A stretch of 39,824 bases of DNA from JAHELQ01 sp965603365. GTDB taxonomy: Bacteria > Acidobacteriota > Aminicenantia > UBA2199. Under the pieces are notes generated by a model. The model saw only the letters and a list, made by a program, of their open reading frames with translations, was not told where the DNA came from and ran no database searches. Below, in pieces: positions 31,414 to 39,824 of the stretch. The translations under genes and the position numbers were made by a program. Every line of letters begins with the position of its first letter. The stretch's first letter is position 1. The DNA lies in assembly GCA_965603365.1 (NCBI GenBank), contig CBFDCR010000044.1, positions 1 through 39,824 of the forward strand, written 5' to 3'.

Positions 31414-31595
31414 ATGGTGTTAAGCCCAAAGAATTAAAGGAGTCAGTGGGAAGCAGTGGAGAGGAGGTGGGGGTATTCAGCCGCTTCATTCGGATTATTA
31501 TTAATATTGTGAAGGATGCCTCCATTACCCTCAAGTCGGCATTGGGGTTAAAAGGCAGGAGAGGCGGGGATGGAGGCGGCGGTTCGGGAAATTGA
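31414..31595 (+). pseudogene. Gly-rich peptide, copy 2 (start region deleted)
   Basis: The leader (AAAACGGAGGAAAAAAAGAT) is identical to that of copy 1, but about 30 bases are missing between two AAAAAAGAT repeats. The ATG at 31414 now reads only seven codons (MVLSPKN). The old frame stays open downstream: VKPKELKESVGSS, then EEVGVFSRFIRIIINIVKDA, LKSALGLK and the end RRGGDGGGSGN. An in-frame GTG at 31446 follows AAAGGAG by three bases, so a 49-residue product is possible, perhaps coupled to the seven-codon frame. A long hydrophobic/basic middle segment is absent from copy 1. Confidence 0.5.
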
Positions 31596-31658
31596 TGAGA
31601 TAGATTGACGATTGAGGTCAAGCATTTCGTCCTATTTAAAATTTCGGGGTAACTCCTG
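31596..31658 (+). repeat. Conserved element downstream of Gly-rich peptide, copy 2
   Basis: It matches 16432-16494, including CGATTGAGGTCA and the 26-bp element at 31631-31656, which is identical to the minus-strand copy at 4317-4342. The truncated propeller frame starts at its right edge. Confidence 0.7.
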
Positions 31659-31938
31659 GTTGATATTCCCGCCGCATCGTCCGTTTTTCCAGGGGCTGTT
31701 AAGTGATGAGAAGGGGCGTATTTATGTCATTAATACAAAATCTGTACTCCGGAAAGGCAAAGAGAGAACCGTTGATATTATTGGCCAAAATGGCCGTTTC
31801 TTATACCGCACGACTATGCCTTATTATCCATTAATTATCCATAACGGCGTGATATATGTTAAGGATAGAAGCAAGGACGATCTAAACCGGATCAAGAAGA
31901 TCATCATAAAAAATTATAACTCCCTAAAATATAAATAG
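31657..31938 (+). pseudogene. C-terminal fragment of a 6-bladed beta-propeller gene
   Basis: About 93 codons encode the last part of a propeller: IFPPHRPFFQGLLSDEKGRI, YVINTKSVLRKGKER, FLYRTTMPYYPLIIHNGVIY and a basic C-terminus. The PPHRPFF and DEKGRIYV segments are typical of the end of Aminicenantes-type 6-bladed propellers. The upstream two thirds, with signal peptide, are missing; the frame fuses at 31657 to the conserved 63-base element. It ends 25 bases before the convergent hsdS stop. It is a third propeller trace in the island. Confidence 0.65.
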
Positions 31939-31962
31939 ATCCCCAATCTGTACATTAGCCCC

Positions 31963-33297
31963 CTACTCCCTCACGTCGATCTTCCCGGTCACTGCCGCCG
32001 AAATCAACGCCCCCCGATACTCCCCCAACCTCTCCACACTCTCCCCTACCCTCCCAATCAATTGATCTATTTTCCCCGTCTCCTTTCTTACAAAATCTAT
32101 AATATTAATCTGTTCATTAATAGGAGGGATGGGTAATATTACTTTTTTTAACGAGTCAGAATATATAACATCAATCGTTGTGGCATTACTCATCAATATG
32201 AGCTGCAATCGAACTATTGATCCATCTTGAATTAGAACAGATAAATATTCAGATAAAACTTTTTTTTCGTCTACCTGAATTCTCATCAGACAGGGATGTA
32301 AAATGCCCAATTCAGCGTCTTCTGGAAATAAGGCACATCTACCTATCGTACCTCTGGTTGTAATTAATAGATCACCCGGGTCAATGGTAAACGCATTTAA
32401 ATCTCTATATTTCTCTTCTGTAATGTAATCATCGCCCTCTTTAAAATTGTTATCCAACACGTTCCTCTGATTATATACTTTAATAGTACCAGAGATCATC
32501 TCTGCGGAAAGTAATTGGCTGCCAAAGGGTCCGGTTTTAATAGCGTTGCCTTTGGCTTTTAATATATATTTGAGTTGAGAAATTTCCCAGTGGGAGGGGA
32601 TGGGGCCGAGCCAGGGGATGTGGGGGTCTTTGGTTTTGACGGTGGGGTCCAGGCCCCTGGTTACGGCCTGGCCGATGAGGGCGGCCCGCTTCTCCTGCAG
32701 CAGTTCGATCTGCCGCACCTTCTTCTCAATCAATTGATCAACCCGCCCCGTCTCCCTATCGAGAAAGTCAGCAATTTCTTTTTGTTTGTCTAAACGGAGC
32801 AAGGGGAAAGGTAAACTACCTATTTCCGTTGAATTTATTGCAGGGTAACTTACACCAACCGATCTGGCTACAATTTCATCTATAAAGTAAGTTGAACGTA
32901 CCCAATATGCTAAGAATTCTGGAATAACAGTTTTTCCTGGACTTATAACTGCAAATCCTGTGGAGCAAATAATACTTCCATCTATTTTATCAATAAAAGT
33001 AATAGCTTTTAAGTATGTCCTCACTGTAGAAATAATGACATCCCCACTAGATAAAATTCGCCTCGCTCTTGAAGGAGAGTCAATATATTTCATTTTTTCT
33101 TTGTGAATAATCTTACCTTCTGAGTTCACACTACTTATATCGATATATTCGAATTCTAAATCAGGGTCTGTATTTTCTGATAAAGTTCTGTTATTAATTT
33201 TGCATATATATTTTAACGGTTTGTATTTCCAATTTTCATTGCACTCGGACAGCCATTTAACATTTCGATCACCTGGAATTAGCGGACCTTCAATCAT
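31963..33297 (-). CDS. hsdS: Type I restriction-modification specificity subunit (HsdS)
   Basis: HsdS sets the DNA sequence that the type I complex methylates or cuts. The 444-residue protein has two target-recognition domains (about residues 20-185 and 235-395), each followed by the conserved helical spacer: KQKEIADFLDRETGRVDQLI with QLLEKRAAL-like LLQEKRAALIGQAVTRGLDP in the middle, and EQINIIDFVRKETGKIDQLI with LGEYRGALISAAVTGKIDV at the end. The start overlaps the hsdM stop (ATGA). Its last 255 and 121 bases are duplicated at 30582 and 27306. The gene itself looks complete. The recognition site cannot be read from sequence. Confidence 0.92.
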   Translation of the reverse strand: MIEGPLIPGDRNVKWLSECNENWKYKPLKYICKINNRTLSENTDPDLEFEYIDISSVNSEGKIIHKEKMKYIDSPSRARRILSSGDVIISTVRTYLKAITFIDKIDGSIICSTGFAVISPGKTVIPEFLAYWVRSTYFIDEIVARSVGVSYPAINSTEIGSLPFPLLRLDKQKEIADFLDRETGRVDQLIEKKVRQIELLQEKRAALIGQAVTRGLDPTVKTKDPHIPWLGPIPSHWEISQLKYILKAKGNAIKTGPFGSQLLSAEMISGTIKVYNQRNVLDNNFKEGDDYITEEKYRDLNAFTIDPGDLLITTRGTIGRCALFPEDAELGILHPCLMRIQVDEKKVLSEYLSVLIQDGSIVRLQLILMSNATTIDVIYSDSLKKVILPIPPINEQINIIDFVRKETGKIDQLIGRVGESVERLGEYRGALISAAVTGKIDVRE

Positions 33298-35306
33298 TGG
33301 GTGACCTCGGTGAGGAGGGTGGTGATTTGGTGTTCGATGGTTTTGAGGTCGGCTTCGATCTCCTGGAGGGGGCGGGGGGGAGTGTATTGATAGAAGTAGC
33401 GGTTGAAGTTGATCTCGTAACCCACTTTGGTCTTATCAAGATCCACCCAGGCATCCGGCACATGGGGCAGCACCTCCCGCTCCATATATGTTTCTATATC
33501 CTGGGAAAGCGGCACATTCTCGTAATCCCGCAGGTCCGGGTCCGGCTCCCGCCTTCCCCGTGCATCCCGGCACACCTCCGCTCCCTCATCCCGCTCCGAC
33601 AAAGCAGCCAGCACCGCCTTTAACAGCGGCGGCGGCACCACCACCCCCGCCTGCTTAAAGGCAGCCTTGAGGTGCGCCGCAAATTCATGCCGGCTGCGCA
33701 CAATCCCCAGGGAGGAGAGGCCGGACAGGGCAGTCAAGATCGCCTGCTGCCGGCGTTTGCCGGCCGCCTGCTCGGCCGCTGCCGCCTCGCTGTCCTTGCG
33801 CTTCCGGCTGACAGTTAGGTTCTCGAAGGCCCGTGCCGCCTGCAGCCGGTTTAACCGCTCCCCATCCACGGCAAAGTTCAGCTTCAAGGGCCGCTCCACG
33901 GTGATGCGGCGGCAGCCGAAGTCCCGGTTGGCAAAGATGCGGACGTGCTTGCCGGAGCGGAAATTGCCGTAGAGCCGGGTCAGTTCGTCCCGCTGTGGGT
34001 CGCCGACCTGGTGGCGCTTGTTGCCCAGGCTCTTGCGCATCTTCTCAAAAAAAGCGGAGCCGTCTACCAGTTGGATCTTGCCCTTGCGCCGGTGCGCCTT
34101 GCGGTTGGTCACCACCCAGAGATAGGTGGAGATGCCGGTATTGTAAAACAGTTGGTCGGGCAGGGCCACGATGCCCTCCAGCCAGTCGTTGTCGATGATC
34201 CACCGGCGGATATTGCTCTCCCCGGAACCGGCGGAACCGGTAAACAGGGGCGAGCCGTTGAAGACAATGACCAACCGGCTGCCCCCCTGGGCCGGGGGTT
34301 TCATCTTACCGATCATGTGCTGGAGAAACAGCAGGGAACCGTCGTTGATGCGGGGCAGCCCGGCGGCGAACCGGCCGCTGCTGCCCTGCTGGTGGTGTTC
34401 CCGGCGGATAGAGGCTTCCTGGGGCTTCCACTCCACGCCGAAGGGGGGATTGGCCAGCATGTAGTCGAATCCCCGGTGGGGGAAATGATCCTGGGTAAAA
34501 CTGTCGCCGAAGCGGATATTCTCCATGCTCCAGCCCTTGATCATCATGTCGGAGCCGCACACCGCATAGGACTGCTCGTTGTAGTCCTGGCCAAAGGCCT
34601 CGACAATGGCTTCGGGGTTGAGTTCCCGGACATACTCTTCGGCCACGGACAACATGCCGCCGGTACCGCAGGCGGGGTCGTAGAGGGTGCGGACAATGCC
34701 CCGGGTGGTCAGTATCTCCTCGTCCGGGATGAAGAGCAGGTTGACCATCAAACGGATGACATCCCGGGGGGTGAAGTGGTCCCCGGCCTCCTCGTTGCTC
34801 GCCTCGTTGAAGCGCCGGATCAGCTCCTCGAAGATATAACCCATCTCGATGTTGGCCACCTTATCGGGGTGCAGGTCGATCTCACAAAACTTGCTCACCA
34901 GCAAGTAGAGCCGGTTGTGCTGGTCCAGTTTGGCGATATGGCTCTCGAAACCGAACTTGTCGATGATGTCCCGGGCCCGGGTGGAGAAACTCTTGATATA
35001 CCGGGTCAGGTTGGCGGCGATGTTGTCGGGGTCTCCCTTGAGCTTCTCAAAGGTAAAGGGGCTGGTGTTGTGAAACTCCTGGCCGGCGGCCCGGTCGAGA
35101 ACCGGCTCCAGGTTGGTTAATGTGCCCTTCTTCAGGCTCTTGAGTTTTTCTAAGACCGCCTCTTTGCTGGGGGCCAGCACGCAGTCCAGGCGCCGCAGCA
35201 CCGTCATGGGCAGCATCACATCCTTGTACTGGTTGGGCCGGTAGGGGCCCCGCAGCAGGTCGGCCACCGACCAGATGAAGTTGACCTTTTCATTAAAATT
35301 GTTCAT
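33294..35306 (-). CDS. hsdM: Type I restriction-modification DNA methyltransferase (HsdM)
   Basis: HsdM is the N6-adenine methyltransferase of the type I complex. The 670-residue protein has the N-terminal helical domain (MNNFNEKVNFIWSVADLLRG, DVMLPMTVLRRLDCVL), motif I (DPACGTGGMLSVAEEY) and motif IV (ANPPFGVEWK), and then a long C-terminal region of about 200 residues that ends with HQITTLLTEVTQ. It is longer than the classic 500-530 residue HsdM but matches the larger family with an extended C-terminus. I place the start at 35306, where the conserved N-terminus begins; the frame extends further upstream but reads as low-complexity noise. It is translationally coupled to hsdS. Confidence 0.92.
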   Translation of the reverse strand: MNNFNEKVNFIWSVADLLRGPYRPNQYKDVMLPMTVLRRLDCVLAPSKEAVLEKLKSLKKGTLTNLEPVLDRAAGQEFHNTSPFTFEKLKGDPDNIAANLTRYIKSFSTRARDIIDKFGFESHIAKLDQHNRLYLLVSKFCEIDLHPDKVANIEMGYIFEELIRRFNEASNEEAGDHFTPRDVIRLMVNLLFIPDEEILTTRGIVRTLYDPACGTGGMLSVAEEYVRELNPEAIVEAFGQDYNEQSYAVCGSDMMIKGWSMENIRFGDSFTQDHFPHRGFDYMLANPPFGVEWKPQEASIRREHHQQGSSGRFAAGLPRINDGSLLFLQHMIGKMKPPAQGGSRLVIVFNGSPLFTGSAGSGESNIRRWIIDNDWLEGIVALPDQLFYNTGISTYLWVVTNRKAHRRKGKIQLVDGSAFFEKMRKSLGNKRHQVGDPQRDELTRLYGNFRSGKHVRIFANRDFGCRRITVERPLKLNFAVDGERLNRLQAARAFENLTVSRKRKDSEAAAAEQAAGKRRQQAILTALSGLSSLGIVRSRHEFAAHLKAAFKQAGVVVPPPLLKAVLAALSERDEGAEVCRDARGRREPDPDLRDYENVPLSQDIETYMEREVLPHVPDAWVDLDKTKVGYEINFNRYFYQYTPPRPLQEIEADLKTIEHQITTLLTEVTQ

Positions 35307-35440
35307 GACTTGATCCCCGTTATCGGCATGGCATATGGTAACACATGGCCCACCACTTTTCAATCCCGGCAGGGAAAAGAAAAAAAAGCGAAAAGCGTGG
35401 CCGGGGCGGGCAGAGGTGCAAACGTTGGGGTGAGAAGAGT

Positions 35441-38164
35441 TTAAAAGAGGAGTTTGAGGCCCAGGCGGGCGGCGACGGGGGGGAGGTAGTCGTATTCCAG
35501 CCGGTAGCGGGGGTCTAATTGGGCGCCCTTGTCCAGGACCGTCTGGAGGGCGTCGAAGCCGTCCAGTATGGTCTGCTCGTCTACATATATCCTCCCCTGG
35601 TTGTACAACTGGTAAATCTGCCGGGCCGTGTCGTTGTCGGTGAGGTTGGTCACGTTGAGATTCAACTGCAGGGTGAAGGCATCGCTCAATTTGAGGTTGT
35701 ATTCGATATAGGCATCGGCCCACCACAGGAAGGGGGTGCGGCCCAGGTTGCCCCGGCCTAAGGGATACCAGCCTTGAAATCCATTCAGGTATACCTGGGT
35801 CTGCACCGGGATGCCGCTTTGGGCAAAGGCGGTCACGCCGACGGTCAGGCCAAAATCGAAGGCATAGGCGCCGTAGAGTTTAAATTGATGGGTGCGGTCG
35901 CTTCTCAGCAGCCCCAGTTCCTCTTCCCCGTATTGGTTATAGCTCAAGAACCAGGCATCGAAATAGTCTGAACTATTGGGCTCCTGGCTGCCGGGATCAT
36001 CGGAACTGGTCGGCCCCGAATAGTTGCCGTATAACCTGCTCCAGGTGTAAGAGATCCCCCCCAGCCAGCGGCGGCTGAACTTCTTATCCAGGCTGAGGGT
36101 AAAAGCGGCATAATCTCGCACCGGTCGGCTGATTTTTGCTCCCGGGGGAATCAGGCCCTGGGTTTTATATTCTTTGTAAATCTCCTCTATCCAGTCGGAA
36201 TCGGGGTTGGCCACCAGGTACACCGCACCCGGCACTTGAAGACCCACATCTTCGATGGCATTTTTGATGGAACTGTATACAAACACGGCCCCCAGTACCA
36301 GGTCATTGCCCAGGTTTTTTTGCAGGCCCAGGCTGAATTCCCGCTTGGCAAAGGGCTTAAGGTCCGGCTGGATGACACCCAGGTCCGGGATTCTCCGGTT
36401 AATGGATTCGATATATCGACCCCCCCGAAGACCGCCAATAGCCGGGTGATCGGTCTCGGTATATTCGAGCCAGTGGGGGTCCACGATATCGTAAAAGTGG
36501 GAAGCCCATTTGAAGCCGCCGAAGCTCTGGGGAAACAATAGTTTCATGGTGTCGTAATAGACCCCGTAACTGCCGAAGACCTTGAGGTCGCCGCTGCCGA
36601 AGATGTCATAGACAAATCCCAGCCGGGGGGCGATTTTATCGCCGAAGCCGAAGCGGATGATAGGATCGGTATAACCCGGCACGTCGCTGGAAGAGGGGAT
36701 GTCCTCCTTTTCGAGGCGAATCCCCAGGTTAAGGGTGAACCTCTTGCCGATGGTCCAGTCGTCCTGGAGGTAAACGGCCAGCCGGTCGGAGTGGGTGTCT
36801 ATGATTGTACCGAAAGGGTCCCGAACTTCCACATAGCCCAGGGTGGTGGGCACGGTGCCCAGGGTTGGGGATTCATAGTCTTCACCCCAGTAGAAGCGGT
36901 AAAAATCATAAGGATAGGCATCGAATTTGTCTATCCCGGTTCCGACGTATAAAAAGCCGATCTTCCAGGCGTGTTCTCCCGCCAGGTTGAGGTAAAAGGT
37001 CAGGTCCGCCGCGGCGGTCAACCTGGTGCTGATGTCCCTTTCGGTGACATAGCCGGACACATAGGGATAGTTCACCCAAAAATATGGCACCTCGGGAATG
37101 CTGTAGCCGTAGCCGGAACTCATGTGTTCCCGCCTGGGACCATCTGGCCGGACACCCTGGATGCGGTTGGTCCGCCAGTAACCGGCCTGGAGATTGAGTG
37201 TCAACCGCTCGCCCAGGAAATAGTCCAGGCTGCCGGATACGCTCAATCCCGGGTACTTCCATGAGTAGGCACTCCAGTCGTCGCGGTAATCGCCCGAGCC
37301 GTCCGGAGGCGGCAGTTCGCCTTCGTAATCGTGCCAGTCGTAAAGGCCCGATACGGAGAGACGCAGGTTTTGGGCCGGCTGGGCCGTCAATTTCAGTAAG
37401 CCGTTGGTGTAACGGTCCCGGCGGCTGAAGGTATCGCTCTGCTCTTCATGACCAAAAAATACCCCATCCCGCTCGGTGGTCATGAATGTGGGCATCAGGC
37501 CGGCAAAAAACCACAGCCGATCCTTCACAATATAACCGCCCAGCGTAAAGCCAGACTCCCAGCGGGACCAGGAATCTTCGGGATAGGCGATGTATTGGGC
37601 TTCTTCGTCATTGAAGGGATTGAGCTGCAGAATGGGGCGGGGACTGCCTGCCAGGCCGCTGCCGTCAACGTAGAGGATGGCGGAACCGTGAAATTCGTTG
37701 CCGCCGGAGCGGGTGACCACCTGGATCACGCCGCCGGTGGAGCCGGGGTATTGGGCCGAGAGACCGGCAGTCCTGACCCGGACATCTTCGATGAAGTCGA
37801 AGTTGACCCGCAGACCCGGTTCGCCGGTATAAAGGCCGGTGGTGTCGGCACTGTCGATGAAGAACAGGTTTTCCGCGCTGCTGGCCCCATTGATGGAGAT
37901 GCCGTCAAATAGGGGTTCATCGTTGACCCCGGGCACCAGGTGGAGGATGGAGGTGTAATCCCTGCCTTTGGGCAGTTTCTCCAGCGTCTCCCGGTCGATG
38001 AAGGTCTCTACTTTTACCTCTGCCGGCTCTATCTGAGACCCTTCCTTCTTATCCTCCCTGTCGCCGTTCGTACCCTCCGGCGTCCGGGCCGCCACTGCCG
38101 ACCATAAAAAACCAATCACGCACATCCCTGCGATCATGACTTTAAATACGCCAAAACATCTCAT
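35441..38164 (-). CDS. TonB-dependent outer-membrane receptor
   Basis: The 907-residue protein has a signal peptide (VFKVMIAGMCVIGFLWSAVA), a plug domain (LEKLPKGRDYTSILHLVPGV, then GGVIQVVTRSGGNEFHGSA) and a long barrel of alternating strands that ends in LGLKLLF, with the terminal Phe needed for BAM recognition. AAAGGAGG five bases before the ATG at 38164 fixes the start; an in-frame codon eleven residues earlier has no such site. The carboxypeptidase-like N-terminal domain found in many relatives is absent. It is alone, with no SusD-like neighbour, so the substrate remains open. It closes the right side of the restriction island. Confidence 0.88.
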   Translation of the reverse strand: MRCFGVFKVMIAGMCVIGFLWSAVAARTPEGTNGDREDKKEGSQIEPAEVKVETFIDRETLEKLPKGRDYTSILHLVPGVNDEPLFDGISINGASSAENLFFIDSADTTGLYTGEPGLRVNFDFIEDVRVRTAGLSAQYPGSTGGVIQVVTRSGGNEFHGSAILYVDGSGLAGSPRPILQLNPFNDEEAQYIAYPEDSWSRWESGFTLGGYIVKDRLWFFAGLMPTFMTTERDGVFFGHEEQSDTFSRRDRYTNGLLKLTAQPAQNLRLSVSGLYDWHDYEGELPPPDGSGDYRDDWSAYSWKYPGLSVSGSLDYFLGERLTLNLQAGYWRTNRIQGVRPDGPRREHMSSGYGYSIPEVPYFWVNYPYVSGYVTERDISTRLTAAADLTFYLNLAGEHAWKIGFLYVGTGIDKFDAYPYDFYRFYWGEDYESPTLGTVPTTLGYVEVRDPFGTIIDTHSDRLAVYLQDDWTIGKRFTLNLGIRLEKEDIPSSSDVPGYTDPIIRFGFGDKIAPRLGFVYDIFGSGDLKVFGSYGVYYDTMKLLFPQSFGGFKWASHFYDIVDPHWLEYTETDHPAIGGLRGGRYIESINRRIPDLGVIQPDLKPFAKREFSLGLQKNLGNDLVLGAVFVYSSIKNAIEDVGLQVPGAVYLVANPDSDWIEEIYKEYKTQGLIPPGAKISRPVRDYAAFTLSLDKKFSRRWLGGISYTWSRLYGNYSGPTSSDDPGSQEPNSSDYFDAWFLSYNQYGEEELGLLRSDRTHQFKLYGAYAFDFGLTVGVTAFAQSGIPVQTQVYLNGFQGWYPLGRGNLGRTPFLWWADAYIEYNLKLSDAFTLQLNLNVTNLTDNDTARQIYQLYNQGRIYVDEQTILDGFDALQTVLDKGAQLDPRYRLEYDYLPPVAARLGLKLLF

Positions 38165-38283
38165 CGGGACCTCCTTTAACAAAGTATTATAGCCCATTAC
38201 CTCACGTCAAACAAGAGCGCCCGTTTCGCGCCTTTCCATTATTCCAGATTTTATTGTATTTCCGTATTAAGGTTGAAAAGGAA

Positions 38284-38313
38284 TTGAAAAAAGGGGGGTA
38301 GATCTGGTATAAT
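38284..38313 (+). promoter_or_regulatory. Predicted promoter of the BatA/B-like operon
   Basis: TTGAAA (38284-38289) and TATAAT (38308-38313) are 18 bases apart. The first gene follows with GGAG eleven bases before its ATG at 38338. Confidence 0.6.
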
Positions 38314-38337
38314 TGAACTTTCTGGAGTGGTTGATTT

Positions 38338-39348
38338 ATGCGATTCTCTAATCCCGAAGCTTTTTTTTTGCTGCTCGTTTTACTGCCCTTTATCTTCCTG
38401 GTGGTCTACAATTACCGTAAAAAGAATAAACTATTGAATGCCTTTATGTCCGAGGGCGCCTACGGGAAGCTGGGCTTTCGCAGCGGCCGGGAAATCGACT
38501 TTTTCAAGGCCTCCCTGGTGATTCTGGCCCTGACCTTTTTTATATTAACCCTGGCGGGCCCCGAATGGGGAGAGGTCGTCGAACATGTCGATGTAAAAGG
38601 AATCGAAATGCTCTTCCTGCTGGACACGTCGAACTCCATGAATGCCGAAGACCTCAAACCCAACCGCCTGGAGGTGTCCAAACAGCTCATCATTAGTATT
38701 ATCGACAATTTTACCACCGATTACGTGGGCCTAATCAACTTTGCCGGGATTCCCTATGTCCAGTGCCCCCTGACCATCGATTACGAGGCCTTCAAGTTAA
38801 TGGCAACCGCCTCGGTCATCAGCCCCGACGAAGAGCAGGGAACCGACATTGGCGCCGCCTTTGGCCTGGCGGTGCGCACCTTTAAGTCCTCGCCGGAGAG
38901 CCGAAAGATTGTCATCTTAATTACCGACGGCGAAGACCAGGAACAGGGGTGGCAGGGGCTGATGGGGGAATTTCAAAAGCAAAAGATAATCATATTCTCG
39001 GTAGGCGTCGGCATTCCCGGCGGCGCGCCCATACCGATCAAGAGTGAAGAGGGCGAAATCACCGGCTGGAAAAAGGACAACAAGGGCGAGATTGTCCGCA
39101 CCAAACTGGACGAGCCGACCTTGATTCAAATTGCCTCCCGGACCGGCGGGCAGTATTTCCGCCTGACCGATGCGGCGGCCATCGATGCGTTCGTGGCCAA
39201 CCTCAAAGCCTTCGAGCGCAAAGTCTTATCCAAACGGGTAAGGCTGAAGAAGGTCAAGCGATTTTACATTCCCCTGATTATTGGTATAATCCTATTGGTG
39301 ATTGAAATGTTCTTAACGGAAAAGAAATTATCATGGACAAAAGAGTAA
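38338..39348 (+). CDS. von Willebrand factor A membrane protein, BatA/BatB-like
   Basis: The 336-residue protein has an N-terminal pair of membrane helices (about 7-24 and 57-73), a VWA domain with an intact MIDAS motif (LLDTSNSMNAEDLKPNRLEV; Asp96, Ser98, Ser100) and a C-terminal membrane helix (IPLIIGIILLVIEMFL). The late MIDAS parts GTDIGAAFGLA and ILITDGEDQEQG are present. This layout is that of BatA/BatB proteins, linked to aerotolerance in Bacteroides and commonly found next to TPR proteins (BatC). The next gene, a TPR protein, overlaps its end by 16 bases. A MoxR-type ATPase would be expected nearby but lies outside the window if present. Confidence 0.87.
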   Translation: MRFSNPEAFFLLLVLLPFIFLVVYNYRKKNKLLNAFMSEGAYGKLGFRSGREIDFFKASLVILALTFFILTLAGPEWGEVVEHVDVKGIEMLFLLDTSNSMNAEDLKPNRLEVSKQLIISIIDNFTTDYVGLINFAGIPYVQCPLTIDYEAFKLMATASVISPDEEQGTDIGAAFGLAVRTFKSSPESRKIVILITDGEDQEQGWQGLMGEFQKQKIIIFSVGVGIPGGAPIPIKSEEGEITGWKKDNKGEIVRTKLDEPTLIQIASRTGGQYFRLTDAAAIDAFVANLKAFERKVLSKRVRLKKVKRFYIPLIIGIILLVIEMFLTEKKLSWTKE

Positions 39349-39824
39349 TAATCGTGATATTGGCGGTATCGTGTTTCTTGAGCTGGCACTGGCTCGAGCC
39401 GACGGCCAGGAAGAACCGGCGGGGTATCGATGCCTACGAAGCCCGGAAGTATAAGCAGGCCTTAGAGGAATTCATGTCGGCCCGGAAAGTCAAACCGGAC
39501 ATGGCGGCCCTGAAGAGCAATACGGCTTCGGCCCTGTATCAGATGAAAAAATACAAGGAGGCGCTGGAGGAATTTTCCGGGTTCGATCCCCAAAAAGCCG
39601 GCATCCCGGCGGCCGACTTTCACTACAATGTGGGTAACTCATTCTTCCGGCTCAACCAGTTCGACAAGGCGCTGGAACACTACAAGAAGAGCCTGGTGCT
39701 CAATCCCCAGGACATGGCGGCCAGGAAGAATTTTGAATTGACTCTCAAAAAACTGGAAGATCAAAAAAAACAGCAGCAGGACCAACAAAAAGACCAACAG
39801 GATCAACAAAAAGACCAGCAAGAT
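39333..39824 (+). CDS. TPR protein, BatC-like (runs off the window)
   Basis: This frame is open for 164 codons to the window edge. It begins with a short hydrophobic segment (VIIVILAVSCFLSW), then tetratricopeptide repeats (GIDAYEARKYKQALEEFMSA, YQMKKYKEALEEFSGF, FHYNVGNSFFRLNQFDKALE), and at the end a Gln/Asp/Lys-rich low-complexity tail (QQQDQQKDQQDQQKDQQ), typical of BatC-like proteins. The ATG at 39333 overlaps the end of the VWA gene, so the two are coupled. The C-terminus lies outside the window. Confidence 0.82.
   Translation, partial: MDKRVIIVILAVSCFLSWHWLEPTARKNRRGIDAYEARKYKQALEEFMSARKVKPDMAALKSNTASALYQMKKYKEALEEFSGFDPQKAGIPAADFHYNVGNSFFRLNQFDKALEHYKKSLVLNPQDMAARKNFELTLKKLEDQKKQQQDQQKDQQDQQKDQQD

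Noticed and set aside
27306..32217. Invertible, phase-variable hsdS cassette
   Set aside because: The partial copies are in the same orientation as hsdS and carry no alternative target-recognition domain, so inversion cannot swap specificity; only deletion or duplication is expected.
33945..35120. Plus-strand frame of 391 codons opposite hsdM
   Set aside because: Antisense shadow of HsdM in GC-rich DNA.

Overview
The window looks like a chromosomal segment from an uncultivated Gram-negative bacterium. Evidence for an outer membrane is a TonB-dependent receptor, a DUF3187-like outer-membrane protein, a lipobox protein and a LAB_N lipid A-type fragment. The many 6-bladed beta-propeller genes next to small peptides, together with the HrcA-GrpE-DnaK-DnaJ-RsmE block, recall Candidatus Aminicenantes (OP8) or a relative. 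That placement is inference and rests on gene content only. No rRNA or tRNA gene was seen.

Layout. 1-4.2 kb: a DUF433/DUF5615 toxin-antitoxin-like pair, then a minus-strand two-gene transport operon (sodium:solute symporter plus DUF401 membrane protein). 4.4-6.3 kb: a peptide cassette with a CXXX-repeat, Cys-rich 56-residue peptide, a beta-propeller, and a short protein resembling only the N-terminal (PqqD-like) part of radical-SAM peptide maturases. 6.4-11.8 kb: the conserved heat-shock operon hrcA-grpE-dnaK-dnaJ-rsmE behind a good promoter. 12.1-15.4 kb: a three-gene operon ending in a KGGVGRT ATPase with a helical-repeat tail, a candidate conflict or defence system. 15.5-19.2 kb: small genes, a tiny Gly-rich peptide gene and a frameshifted NACHT NTPase with pentapeptide repeats. 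19.3-21.7 kb: a beta-helix lipoprotein and an outer-membrane protein.

21.7-35.3 kb is a type I restriction-modification island on the minus strand (hsdM, hsdS, then about 7 kb of cargo, then hsdR). The cargo holds three toxin-antitoxin pairs, a thioredoxin-like/beta-propeller/Cys-rich peptide operon, remnants of a pseudo-rSAM maturase and of two more beta-propellers, and two partial copies of the 3' end of hsdS that seem to mark successive insertions or duplications. 35.4-39.8 kb returns to chromosomal genes: a TonB-dependent receptor, then a BatA/B-like von Willebrand protein with a TPR partner cut by the window edge.

Two threads run through the window. First, peptide plus beta-propeller cassettes occur repeatedly, whole or decayed, with traces of radical-SAM-type maturases (5.9 and 26.9 kb); this is the best candidate for an undescribed system. 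Second, tandem arrays with an exact 21-bp period, built of small palindromes that keep their pairing although the bases change, lie directly 5' of five accessory operons (12.1, 16.3, 25.2, 28.6 and 31.4 kb). A REP-like motif around GGGGTCAGGCCAAAT is scattered in spacers and coincides with several breakpoints. Single-base frameshifts at short homopolymers in two genes may be real decay or assembly error.
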